NCBI RefSeq assembly: GCF_033807715.1
Contig: NC_084610.1
Location: forward strand, 324,001 to 388,000
Length of the DNA: 64,000 bases
Origin: Cololabis saira
Taxonomy: Eukaryota; Chordata; Actinopteri; Beloniformes; Belonidae
Reading direction: 5' to 3'
In this document: positions 36,101-45,287 of the stretch, piece after piece
How the letters are laid out: every line of letters starts with the position of its first letter
Numbering within the stretch: the stretch's first letter is position 1
Notes under the pieces: generated by a model
Seen by the model: the letters and a program-made list of their open reading frames with translations, nothing else
Told to the model about the DNA's origin: nothing
Databases searched by the model: none
Made by a program: the position numbers and the translations under genes

Positions 36101-39100
36101 TGGGGAAACGGGTCAAAATGATCTTCAAGGTTTTATAATCTCTCTAAGATCTGAAAAGCCTTTTTTAATGTTCAGTACACATCCTTTGGCAGGAGCCCCG
36201 GCGGATCGGTGAGCTTACAGAGCTTTGTTGGAGGCCTTGACCACCGGCAGCAGCTTCAGCAGAGCCTCCTCCGAAGCCGAGTACTTCCTCAGGTCGAAGA
36301 CGTCCAGATACTTCTCTGATGACAGCAGGAGGAAGACCAGCGCCGACCACTTGGCCGGAGACAGCTCCCCCGGGCCGAGGCCTCCTGAAGCCAGCGCCTG
36401 CTGGATGTCCTCCACCAGCGAGCGGTCGTCCAGCTCATTCAGGCAGTGGAACAGGCTGATGCACTTCTCTGCAGACGGATTCTTCTCGATCCTCCACTTG
36501 ATGTAGCGCACCGTCTCCTGGGAGGCCCGCGGGCCGGCGCGTGTGCGGGCCAGCAGGCCTCGCAGCAGTGCCTGGTTGCTGGGCTGGGAGAGGCCCAGGA
36601 GGAAGCGGAGGAACAGGTCCAGGTGTCCGTTGGGGCTCTGCAGCGCCCTCATCACGGCGCTCCGGTAGAAGAGCGTTTCAGGGGACGCGGCGCGGCGCGG
36701 CCTCGACGCCTCGGGGGTTTTCCTCGGCTCGTCCAGCAGGTTGACTCCAGAGTTGACGAAGGTCATGTGGATGTAAAGAGCCGCCAGGAACTCCTGGACG
36801 CTCAGGTGGACGAAGCAGAAGACCCGGTCCTGGTACAGGCCGTGCTCCTGTCTGAAGATCTGCGTGAAGACGCCCGAGTAGACGGACGCCGCTGTGACGT
36901 CAATGCCACACTCCGCCAGGTCGGACTCGTAGAAGATGAGGTTTCCCTTCTGCAGCTGCTCGAAGGCCAGTTTCCCCAGAGACTCCATCATCCTCCGGCT
37001 GGCCGGGCTCCAGTGAGGGTCCGTCTCCGCTCCTCCGTCGTACTTCACCCTCTTCAGCTTGGCCTGCACCACCAGGAAGTGGATGTACATCTCCGTCAGG
37101 GTCTTGGGGAGCTCTCCTATCTTCCTGGTCTTCAGAACCTCCTCCAGGACCGACGCGGTGATCCAGCAGAAGACGGGGATGTGGCACATGATGTGGAGGC
37201 TGCGGGACGTCTCGATGTGGGAGATGATCCGGCTGGCCTTCTTCTCGTGTCCGAACCTCTTCCTGAAGTATTCCTCCTTCTGCAGGTCGGTGAAGCCTCG
37301 GACCTCCGTCAACATGTCCACGCAGTCAGGAGGGATCTGATTGGCCGCCGCGGGCCGCGTGGTGATCCAGAGGCGAGCGGAGGGAAGCAGCTTCCCCCTG
37401 ACCAGGTTGGTCAGCAGCGCGGCCACTGAGGCGGGCTCCGAGACATCAGTCAGGGTCTCGTGGCTGTGGAAGTCCAGAGGAAGTCGACTCTCGTCCAGAC
37501 CGTCGAAGATGAACGCGAACCGTAACTCCTGGAACCTGCAGATCTGTGTGGTTTCAGGGAAGAAGTGATGGACGAGTCCCACCAGGCTGAACTCTCTCTC
37601 CCTCAGCACGTTCAGCTCCCTGAAGGTGAACGGGAACAAGAACTGGATGTCCTGGTTGGCTCTGCCTTCAGCCCAGTCCAGCGTGAACTTCTGCGTGAGG
37701 ACGGTCTTCCCGATGCCGGCCACGCCCTTGGTCACCACGGTTCTGACCGGCTCTTCTCTCCCAGGCGGCAGCTTGAAGACGTCCTCGTGTCGGATGGTTG
37801 TTTCGGGTCGGGTGGCTTTCCTGGGTGCTGCTTGGATGTGTCTGACTTCGTGCTCGGCGTTGACCTCTCCGCTCCCGCCCTCCGTGATGAAGATCTCGGT
37901 GTAGATCTGCTTCAGAAGAGTCGGGTTTCCTGCTTTAGGAATCCCCTCAAACAAGTGCTGGTACTTCTTCTTTAGGCTGGACTTCAGGGAAGTTCGGCAC
38001 GTCGGGGCAACAGTTTCTGGGGAAGAAGAAAATGTTTTCTTTAATACAGCTTGTGGTGAAAACGAGCCCTGAAGCCCGAACGCCACAGGAAGTCCTCTTA
38101 CTAGATTTTGGGAAAATGTTTCAAGCATTATGTCTACCCCTCCTTGAACTGCCACCTTACTGTGGTGGAGGGGTTTGTGTGCCCGAGTGATCCTAGGAGC
38201 TATGTTGTCGGGGGCCTTACACACCTGGTAGGGTCTCCCATGGCAAACAGGTCCTAGGTGACGGGCCAGACTAAGAGCAGTTCATAAGCCAATCATGGAT
38301 AAGAAAAGACCAAGGACCGCTACGTCGCCCGGATCGGCGTCACCGGGGCCCCTCCCTGGAGCCAGGCTTGGGGTCGGGGCTCGTTTGCGAGCGCCTGGTG
38401 GCCGGGTCTTTGCCCGTGTTACCCGGCCGGGCTCAGCCCGAAACAGAGACGTGGGCCTGCCTTCCTGTAGGCCCACCACCCGCAGGAAGGTCCATGAGAG
38501 GCTGGTGCAATTTGGGCTGGGTAGCAGTCGTGGCGGGGGGCCTCGACGACCCAATCCCTGGACTAAAACCCTCTCAGTGGGGACATGAAATGTCACCTCG
38601 CTGAGGGGGAAGGAGCCGGAGCTTGTGCGTGAGGTTGAGAGATACCGGCTAGAGATAGTCGGGCTCACCTCCACACATAGCTTGGGCTCTGGAACCCAGC
38701 TCCTTGAAAGGGCCGGACCCTCCACTACCCCTCCTCCCTAGGAAGGTGTTCTAGGCATGTCCCTCCTTCCCTAGGGAGGTATTCCAGGCATGTCCCTCCG
38801 CCCTCCTTCCTATGGAGGTGTTCCAAGCATGTCCCTCTGGGACGAGACCCCGGGGAAAACCCAGAACACGCTGGACAGACTATGTCTATTTATTTTTTGT
38901 TTATTTTATTTTTTTGTTTTATTTAATATAAGAAAAAGGAGGAATCTCTGACCATTCTATATGCCATTTATGACAATACCATGATCATCTTGTATCCATG
39001 AGGTTCTTAATAAAAAATTGATCACAAAAAAAAAGGAAGTCGTCTTACTGCTGTACAGGACGTCCGCCAGCTGCTCCTGCTTCATCCTCGCCAGGACGTG

Positions 39101-42100
39101 CAGCGTGATCTTCAGGAAGGCCTCTCTGCTGCTCCTAGTCTGCTCTTCGTCCTCCCCCTCCTCATCCTCCCTCTGGCCGGCCGAGCACGCTCTGCCATGA
39201 GGACGGAGGACAGCGTGGATCCTCCTCAGCTCTGCAGTCACGAACGTGAAGATGTTCTCCTCGAGAAGCTGCAGGGACAAAGGCATGTGACATCGTCACG
39301 GTGGTTGCTGGACAACAAACACAAAACCCCTGCGCTGATGGAGATATCCGGAGAACCGAAGCGTAAATTATGAATCTAATATTTGAGATGGTTTTATTGT
39401 TCAGGTCTGCATGTGGAAACCTTGAAGATGACGTCCAGGTCCGTTGGATTCTGATGTCCAGACCGACCGCTGAGCATCTCCGGCTCGTCCCGGTCAAATC
39501 TGAAGGAAACAAACAACAAACACACTGGTCAGAGTTGGTGGTCCATCCATGAAACCTGCTCAGGTGTTCATCCCTGAAGACTCACCCGTCTCTGATGTCC
39601 AGAGGATATCCCATGGAGTGGTCGCTCTTCATGGAGACGCCGCTGACGTCTGAGGAGTCCTTCCTCTCAGGGAAAGTCCTGGAAGAAGCAGAGATGATGA
39701 TGAGGAGCATGATGATATGGTATGGTTCCCCCCTGGTTGTGGTGGATCTGACCTCCGATCAGACGACTGGAGTCCTCCTTTAAAGTTCATAGGATGTCCA
39801 TCTACATTAGAATTAGTCAATTTCTAGCTAATTATATTTAAATTGAGACAAATGATGATGTACTTGACTTAAATACAGTCCATTAATGTCTCCAATCTCA
39901 GCTTCCCTTCATCGGTTCCCGTTGGTTCCAGGTATATCATTTCTAGATAAATGTTGCTGCTATTTGATGAGCAGTTGAAACGTGTTCCCTGCTCAGGTGT
40001 TCATCCCTGAAGACTCACCCGTCTCTGATGTCCAGAGGATGTCCCATGGAGTGGTCACTCTTCATGGAGACGCCGCTGGGTCCAGGAGGTTCTGGTCCTT
40101 CACGTTTAGGCCTGAGAACAAACACAACACGGGTTCAAACCTGGAGTCAACTCCTAAACTTGTTTGATGTAAGAGCTCCGTCTCCTTCCGCATCACGTAT
40201 TCCTCTTCACTCGTTAACGTTTTGAGATTCCTTCAAGAATCACAAGACAAACTTCTATATGTGTGATGGTTCTGAATAACGTGTCCATCCTAAATCTTTC
40301 CAAGCTGAAGAAGCGTGTCATTTTTGCTGGATTGACTGCAGCCAAGAAAATGATTCCTACTTGTTGGAAACTCTCATTTTCTTACAGTCAAGGCCTGGAT
40401 CCTTTCCTTTCTGGACGTTGTGTATCTGCAGCTCCCAACAGCCCGAATCAATGGTGCTAATGAGCGTATTCCTGATTCTTGGCGTTTTATAGCTGATTTG
40501 CTAAAAGACATGCTGTGATTTTCTCGTAATTTTCTGTCACTAGTGCTTTCATTTTTTTGTGTGTTCCCCGTTGTCTGGTTCCCTCTGTCTTGTCTGTTCG
40601 TCTTATATGTTGGTGTATGTGTGTATCTGTATGTTGTGTATACTTTTAATTTATTTATTTATTTATTTTTTTACATTATTAGTATTTCGTAGTGTTTTGT
40701 GCCCTGTTGACATGTTCCCTCATCCTGGGCAGTTCTGTGCTTGTAGTTTTTTTTTTTTTTCCAATAATTTTTTAAAAATAAAATAAAAATGTGCTCACAA
40801 TGAATCACAAGACAAACTACAACACAAATGCTCCTTTATTCATTTCTGCAAGATGACCCGAGTTCATTCATCACTCATTAACGCCACTAAGGAAGAAGTT
40901 GTTCCCAGAACATAAATGTGTTTTTCTGGATAAGAGGAGGAAGATTTCAGCTTCCTTGCTGCAGATAAACAGGATTATAGTAATAAAGTCATGTAACTCA
41001 AGCTTTACTGGAAGAGCATCATAAAAGTTAAAATGTAACTGAACCTGACTGGTTATTGGGTGGTGAACCAGCAGGTCCGTGTGGGAAACATCTCGGGTTT
41101 GAGGAGGACCGGTGGCACCAACGAGTTCCTGCTGGCTTTTCTTTTACGGTGTTCTGCCAATTTCTGCTGCTTTGCCAAAAATAATGCTACCTAATGGTTT
41201 TATACCTTTGTAAAGCTACAATTTTACTGTGTTTTACTCCCTAAACCACTTTCTTTACCCCCAAGTGGTCCTTGTCTCTAGAATTGTTTTTCTTTTCTCT
41301 TTATCATATAATGTTCACAATGTGTAATGCAATTCATGTCATGGGTCGTGTATTTTGAAGGATCAAATACTCAACATCCCATATTATCCATTTTACATCG
41401 GGCAAGAAATGATGGACAATCAAACATTGAAAATGGACTGTGCGTGTGCGCAGAACCACAACGTAGCATTTCTCGGAGGGTAGCATGGATCGGCAGAACA
41501 ACGGCTCCAAATGAGAGTCATGTGGGTCAAATATCCGGGGTCCGAACAGGACGTGAGTGGACTGAAGGGGGACACGCTGAGACACGGGTTCATCGTGTTG
41601 GTGTCTCATACGTCCCACCTGAAGTCCAGGTAGATCCCACTCAGAGTCCACAGGAGCAAACCTGGCATCAACATTAGAATTACCATATTGGCCCGAATAT
41701 AAGACAGTGTTTTTTGCATTGAAATAAGACTGAAAAGTGGGGTCGTCTTATAATCAGGGTCGTCTTATATTGGGGCCAATACGGTAGTCCATTTCTAGCT
41801 AATTATATTTAAATTGAGACAAATGATGATGTACTTGACTTAAATACAGTCCATTAATGTCTCCAATCTCAGCTTCCCTTCATCGGTTCCCGTTGGTTCC
41901 AGGTATATCATTTCTAGATAAATGTTGCTGCTGTTTGATGAGCAGTTGAAACGTGTTCCCTGCTCAGGTGTTCATCCCTGAAGACTCACCCATCTCTGAT
42001 GTCCAGAGGATGTCCCATGGAGTGGTCACTCTTCATGGAGACGCCGCTGACGTCTGAGGAGTCCTTCCTCTCAGGGAAAGTCCTGGAAGAAGCAGAGATG

Positions 42101-43219
42101 ATGATGAGGAGCATGATGAAGGTCAGGTATGGTTCCCCCCTGGTTGTGGTGGATCTGACCTCCGATCAGACGACTGGAGTCCTCCTTTAAAGTTCATAGG
42201 ATGTCCAACGGGAGGTTCTGGTCCTTCACGTTTCGGCCTGAGAACAAACACAACACGGGTTCAAAGGAAGAGTTATTTCTGTGATTATCTGGAAACACTG
42301 AGATTGTTTTATAGAAACCCCAAAATACAACTACGTCAGACCTGCAGGTCCTTTACAGACCACTAGGGTCCAGATCCAGACCTGCAGGTCCTCTACAGAC
42401 CACTAGGGTCCAGATCCAGACCTGCAGGTCCTCTACCGACCACTAGGGTCCAGATCCAGACCTGCAGGTCCTCTACAGACCACTAGGGTCCAGATCCAGA
42501 CCTGCAGGTCCTCTACAGACCACTAGGGTCCAGATCCAGACCTGCAGGTCCTCTACAGACCACTAGGGTCCAGACCCAGACCTGCAGGTCCTCTACAGAC
42601 CACTAGGGTCCAGATCCAGACCTGCAGGTCCTCTACAGACCACTAGGGTCCAGATCCAGACCTGCAGGTCCTCTACAGACCACTAGGGTCCAGATCCAGA
42701 CCTGCAGGTCCTCTACAGACCACTAGGGTCCAGATCCAGACCTGCAGGTCCACTACAGACCACTATGGTCCAGATCCAGACCTGCAGGTCCTCTACAGAC
42801 CACTAGGGTCCAGACCCAGACCTGCAGGTCCTCTACAGACCACTAGGGTCCAGATCCAGACCTGCAGGTCCTCTACAGACCACTAGGGTCCAGATCCAGA
42901 CCTGCAGGTCCTCTACAGACCACTAGGGTCCAGATCCAGACCTGCAGGTCCTCTACAGACCACTAGAGTCCAGATCCAGACCTGCAGGTCCTCTACAGAC
43001 CACTAGGGTCCAGATCCAGACCTGCAGGTCCTCTATCGAGGGTAAGGGTGGTGTTGTTCTAATCTTATGTTATAAAAAAGACAGTAAAGATCCTGGAGCC
43101 TTAATGCATGAACTGAGTTCAAATTTTAATTACTGTGACTGAATATCAGATGATACGGTTCAAACTTGAACATTTTTCAGGTACAAAACAAAACAGAGTT
43201 GACTGGCGTACCTGTTCAT
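26515..43219 (-). CDS. NLRC3-like receptor: FISNA-NACHT-LRR-B30.2, about 10 exons, complete
   Basis: Cytoplasmic pattern-recognition-type NLR of the expanded fish NLR-C family; the ligand is unknown. Minus-strand exons: 43219-43212 (ATGAACAG), optional 42082-41990, 40111-40019, 39678-39586, 39499-39421, 39268-39049, 38016-36219, 36099-35926, 30611-30391, 27137-26515. All junctions are GT-AG and phase-consistent. Using the 40 kb and 39.6 kb exons, but not 42 kb, gives 1102 aa; all three give 1133 aa. Order: short [12 protein letters not shown] repeats, linker exon, FISNA, NACHT (Walker A GVAGIGKT near 262, Walker [10 protein letters not shown]), winged-helix region, two LRR exons, PRY-SPRY. 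No frameshift or stop was found. The LRR part is short. A 2.8-kb piggyBac and a 5.2-kb transposon nest occupy the two LRR-side introns. Confidence 0.9.
27149..27298 (-). mobile_element. LINE 3'-end remnant, left part, split by the piggyBac element
   Basis: The plus strand reads GGATCCCCATTAGC then CTTCCTGGGGTCC, the inverse of a common teleost LINE (Rex-like) 3' UTR. The piggyBac insertion at 27299 interrupts it. The coding side resumes at 30096. Confidence 0.7.
27299..30091 (+). mobile_element. Apparently intact autonomous piggyBac-superfamily transposon
   Basis: 2793 bp, with perfect 13-bp terminal inverted repeats (CCTCCTGAGAACC at 27299 and its inverse ending at 30091). It is flanked on both sides by ATAC (27295-27298 and 30092-30095) rather than the TTAA usual for piggyBac. 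It encodes a complete transposase (27488-29702) and has an AATAAA at about 29974. It is inserted in a LINE within the NLR intron, in the opposite orientation to the NLR gene. Confidence 0.88.
27488..29702 (+). CDS. piggyBac transposase (PGBD4-like), 3 exons, 586 aa
   Basis: DDE/DDD transposase for cut-and-paste transposition (family knowledge). Exons are 27488-27530, 27734-27959 and 28211-29702, joined by GTAAGT...TAG and GTATGT...CAG introns of 203 and 251 bp; phases 1 and 2 fit. The start ATG in AAGATGG gives [14 protein letters not shown]. An ATG two codons upstream is also in frame. The N-terminus is very acidic ([13 protein letters not shown]), as in the family. The catalytic blocks are present: [24 protein letters not shown], and [11 protein letters not shown] with its Asp pair. 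The C-terminus has a cysteine-rich zinc motif ([21 protein letters not shown]). The length is normal and there is no disabling mutation. The splicing is inferred. Without it, exon 3 alone is still open for 510 codons. Confidence 0.92.
30096..30310 (-). mobile_element. LINE remnant, right part: reverse transcriptase segment
   Basis: The minus frame reads [20 protein letters not shown] and [19 protein letters not shown], a typical LINE thumb-region block. It is the continuation of the LINE tail at 27149-27298. Confidence 0.7.
30391..30611 (-). CDS. NLR exon: last LRR and link to B30.2
   Basis: The exon encodes [33 protein letters not shown] and LETLRVDH, then the conserved linker TTGLRK that joins [10 protein letters not shown] in the next exon. 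221 nt, phase 2 in and phase 1 out. The donor GTAAGTCACC is next to a G run on plus. Confidence 0.92.
30749..31703. mobile_element. Nested element Y in X copy B
   Basis: The left end GGCCCTGTCCCAATACTCCC resembles two inverted right-end candidates, at 31578-31602 (GTATTGGGACAGGCC) and at 31690-31703 (ATTGGGATTGGCC). If the outer one is used, TTTA flanks both sides. Element X copies A and C are uninterrupted here, so the insertion is real even if its exact right end is debatable. It contains a smaller MITE at 31139-31305. Confidence 0.75.
31139..31305. mobile_element. Small palindromic MITE with a 12-bp internal repeat
   Basis: The ends GCTGATTTATGGTTCCGCGT are inverted at 31305. Inside, TACGCCGTACCC is repeated about 7 times (31188-31268). 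No coding frame. Confidence 0.8.
33035..33120 (+). mobile_element. tRNA-like SINE head inside element Z
   Basis: GGCCGACTGGTTAGTGCAGT has an A-box-like word. TGTGGTTCGAGACACGCTC about 40 bp downstream has a B-box-like GGTTCGAGA. The spacing fits a tRNA-derived promoter. It is not a functional tRNA, because no acceptor-stem pairing is evident. Confidence 0.5.
33320..34070. repeat. About 170-bp direct repeats in element Z
   Basis: TTCACTAACGCTTTGAGCTA and the surrounding sequence recur at about 33360, 33530, 33690 and 34040, with CTGTATCAGGAGGTG in the first two. No coding frame is supported. Confidence 0.75.
34330..35440. repeat. About 215-230-bp tandem repeat, 5 copies, in the right arm of element Z
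   Basis: Each unit contains CTCCCATTAAAACCTCAATA, AAAACAGCGTTAAAAACATG, AACTGACAGTAACAAACAGT and ATCCGTGTATATATCACGAC. About two units of the same sequence lie inverted at 32330-32700. Confidence 0.9.
35926..36099 (-). CDS. NLR exon: LRR
   Basis: 174 nt, the standard size of fish NLR-C LRR exons, phase 2 to 2. It encodes [36 protein letters not shown] and [10 protein letters not shown]. The symmetric phase would allow LRR exon duplication, but only this one and the last LRR exon are present. Confidence 0.95.
36219..38016 (-). CDS. NLR exon: FISNA, NACHT ATPase and winged-helix region
   Basis: 1798 nt, phase 1 in and 2 out; acceptor CTTCCCCAG, donor GTAAGC. FISNA part: [20 protein letters not shown] and [20 protein letters not shown]: Walker [21 protein letters not shown], Walker [19 protein letters not shown], sensor-like [12 protein letters not shown] and [14 protein letters not shown]. 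The helical and winged-helix region has [31 protein letters not shown] and [20 protein letters not shown]. Nucleotide-driven oligomerisation is the expected activity. No inactivating change is seen. Long plus-strand frames here are shadows of this exon. Confidence 0.96.
38140..38885 (+). pseudogene. Internally deleted RTE/Expander-like LINE in an NLR intron
   Basis: The 5' part (to about 38725) encodes the start of an endonuclease: [20 protein letters not shown] then [20 protein letters not shown]. It then jumps directly into the extreme 3' coding region (CCTAGGGAGGTATTCCAGGC words, tandemly repeated three times) and breaks off at GACTATGTCT. Most of the polymerase is missing. It is the same family as 14852-15893. 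Confidence 0.8.
39049..39268 (-). CDS. NLR exon: N-terminal helical linker
   Basis: The exon encodes [20 protein letters not shown], an acidic [10 protein letters not shown] stretch and [20 protein letters not shown], the conserved pre-FISNA module of fish NLR-C proteins. 220 nt, phase 0 in and 1 out. Confidence 0.93.
39421..39499 (-). CDS. NLR exon: small linker
   Basis: 79 nt, encoding [20 protein letters not shown] then LDVIFK, comparable to the HQTDLDSIF motif that precedes LLEEN in the family. Donor GTTTCC is weak. Confidence 0.82.
39586..39678 (-). CDS. NLR N-terminal repeat exon, copy 1
   Basis: 93 nt, phase 2 to 2, encoding [20 protein letters not shown] then YPLDIRDG. It is one of three near-identical modules (also 40019-40111 and 41990-42082) that can be spliced in any number without breaking the frame. 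Confidence 0.88.
40019..40111 (-). CDS. NLR N-terminal repeat exon, copy 2
   Basis: 93 nt, phase 2 to 2, encoding [20 protein letters not shown] then [11 protein letters not shown]. Its first half (PKREGPEPP) is the usual follow-on to the start exon. Confidence 0.88.
40250..40795 (+). mobile_element. L1/Tx1-like LINE 3' end
   Basis: The plus frame reads [20 protein letters not shown], a typical C-terminal block of fish L1/Tx1-type ORF2. A stop follows, then an AT-rich 3' UTR and a terminal A-rich stretch at about 40768-40788. Confidence 0.65.
41683..41784. mobile_element. 102-bp MITE with TA target duplication
   Basis: The ends CCATATTGGCCCGAATATAA and the inverse of CCGTATTGGCCCCAATATAA give about 23 bp of inverted repeat with two mismatches. 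TA lies on both sides (41681-41682, 41785-41786). The paralogous segment at 39800-39815 lacks the insertion. Confidence 0.85.
41990..42082 (-). CDS. NLR N-terminal repeat exon, copy 3 (use uncertain)
   Basis: 93 nt, phase 2 to 2, near-identical to copy 1 ([20 protein letters not shown]). Upstream at 42237 an acceptor starts another PKREGPEPP segment that continues [17 protein letters not shown], but it has no clear donor and reaches a stop. It looks like a decayed exon. Confidence 0.75.
42338..43036. repeat. 40-bp minisatellite, about 17 copies, in NLR intron 1
   Basis: The unit contains the perfect palindrome GACCTGCAGGTC, then CTCTACAGACCACTAGGGTC. Copies are nearly identical, with a few C/T and G/T changes. 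Confidence 0.97.
43212..43219 (-). CDS. NLR start exon (coding part)
   Basis: ATGAACAG before donor GTACGC, giving M-N-R with the next exon. The transcript probably has an acceptor upstream (CTCTCTTCCAG at about 43259), so a non-coding first exon is likely. An upstream ORF overlaps this ATG. Confidence 0.7.
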
Positions 43220-43254
43220 GTTGGCAACGGCTCAGAGTCATATTGATCTGACAT
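43216..43254 (-). promoter_or_regulatory. 12-codon upstream ORF overlapping the NLR start codon
   Basis: ATGTCAGATCAATATGAC opens at 43254 and encodes [12 protein letters not shown]. Its TGA stop (43218-43216) overlaps the NLR start in the string ATGA. Such an overlap can couple termination to reinitiation. This is inference from position only. Confidence 0.45.
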
Positions 43255-43325
43255 CAGTCTGGAAGAGAGGAGACAATGATCACAAGCACCAAAGACTCCT
43301 GACAAACACTGAAACATTAAGACGA

Positions 43326-43448
43326 CAACAGTGTTGGGTAGAAATTGTATTTAGGTACTGAGTACTTAAAATGTATTTTGTAATGTATTCTGTTACCTTG
43401 TCTAATCAGAGTATTGTATTCTGAATACTTTTACAATACTTTTCATTT

Positions 43449-43528
<80 letters not shown>

Positions 43529-43569
43529 TAAATATATATATATACATATATAAATATATACATGTATAA

Positions 43570-43642
<73 letters not shown>

Positions 43643-44140
43643 CTCACTCACCATTAATTAGGAACTCAAACTTAAACATTTTTCTGTTTCTTTAATAAGG
43701 TTACAAAGTGGTTGAACATAGCAGCGACTTTCACATTTAAATATTTTTGCATTTACTTAAGGTAAACGGGACTGCAGATGCAAATTAGCTTAAAGCTATA
43801 ATCTGGTACAGTGCAACAGATGGCAACATTTATGTTTTAACTGTACACTGTTCCTTTTTAAATAAAATTGAATTGAATTTAAAACAAATCAAAGCTCTCC
43901 CATAGAATAGAATATAAAACTAAACCCTTTAGAATAGTGTAAGTACATGTTACCGGCTAATTGTTGTCTATAAGAACAACATTAAGAATGCATGCATGTG
44001 CACCCAAAATATCAATAATATGAACAGTAACTGTGTGCTATTGTACGTCATTTATTTATAGAAACAAAACAAAAATTACTCAAAACTACTCTGAAAACAT
44101 CACGGTGGTACATGTATTCTGTTACTCCCCAACATTTAGT
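43326..44140. mobile_element. hAT-type non-autonomous element with (TA)n arrays
   Basis: The left end GTGTTGGGTAG is inverted at the right as CTCCCCAACATTTAG. The interior has the ACTGAGTACTTAAAATG style of fish hAT repeats. Two long (TA)n runs lie at about 43449-43523 and 43577-43637. The target duplication is not clear. Confidence 0.6.
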
Positions 44141-44149
44141 GCTGAAAGA

Positions 44150-45287
44150 ACCAAAACGTGGACAAACAAGCTTTTACTGCAGTGAAATCAGACCTGATCA
44201 GTCCGATCAGGTCATCGATTAAACTGAAATAACACTAAAATTGGCAACTTCTGAAGGAAAATTAAGATTAGAGAGCAGGAGAGTTTAATCTTCTGCCTAC
44301 TGTGTTTCCTGTGGACTTCATCTGGGCAGCAGCTCGTGGGTACGATGGTGAGAAGCGTCCTCGTCCTGCGCTGCAGCTGGTTGTCTAAAGGTTGTTCAAC
44401 TGTTGTCTCTAACAACACAACAGTGAATCACCTGACCTCTGACCTCTGACCTGAGGCGTGGTAAACCTCTACAGGGCGTAACAGGTAACAGGTTTTGGAG
44501 GTGTTCCAACTCTCCAAAAGTTGCTTTATTTTTTTATTAACCAGAATAAACTTGTTCAACGACAAAAAACAAATCACAATGAAGCATCTATTGTATATAA
44601 ATAACTTCACATACATGGATACGTGTACGTAAATAAAAACAAAACTCCACCCACGGCCTGTCTGGTCTGGTAGACCCGTCTCTGTTGTAGCTGTTTAACT
44701 GACATCTATGACGGTTCAAACATGACCACAGTTTCAAAATAAAATAATAAAACTGTCTGCATTTATTTTAATAGTTTGTGTATAAACTTTGATCTTGCAA
44801 CAGTTTTTTTTACATAAAAAATATAATAAAATTATAATAAAATTAACATCTAAAATACAAATATACTAATAGCACTTTACATTTGCCCGTTTGTAATTTT
44901 AAACAGTTGCAGTTGTTTATTCTGACCACTAGATAGATGGCAGAAAAACCCATAAAGCGGTGAAGGAGACTATCAAACCAACATCTTTCAGTTTGACAAA
45001 AACATATTTTTTAGAAAGGGGTGAAGAAATATAATACACTACATAAGTATTATTAATACTTATGTAGTATAATACTGTAATGTATATAAAAATACTGTAG
45101 AAAAGTAGTACTTTTGAGCATGAAGGCATTGCTACGAGTTCAGGAATTCCTAACAAGAAATGAACGTACAAATGCAATTTCCAGTATTTCTTTTCTCCCA
45201 TCACGTTAAAAACAATTAATCACGTGTTTGTTTTCCCTCTAAGTGTTTAAAGGTTAAAACAATCTTTTTTTAAATCTTGCCCTTTAA
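44150..45287. other. Upstream flank of the NLR gene, no gene recognised
   Basis: AT-rich DNA; no supported coding frame or RNA gene. Confidence 0.4.

Noticed and set aside
36446..37975. Plus-strand frames of 327 and 136 codons
   Set aside because: They are antisense shadows of the GC-rich NACHT exon, with no family match.
42338..43036. Regular 40-bp repeats as a CRISPR-like array
   Set aside because: No unique spacers; every base belongs to the repeated unit.
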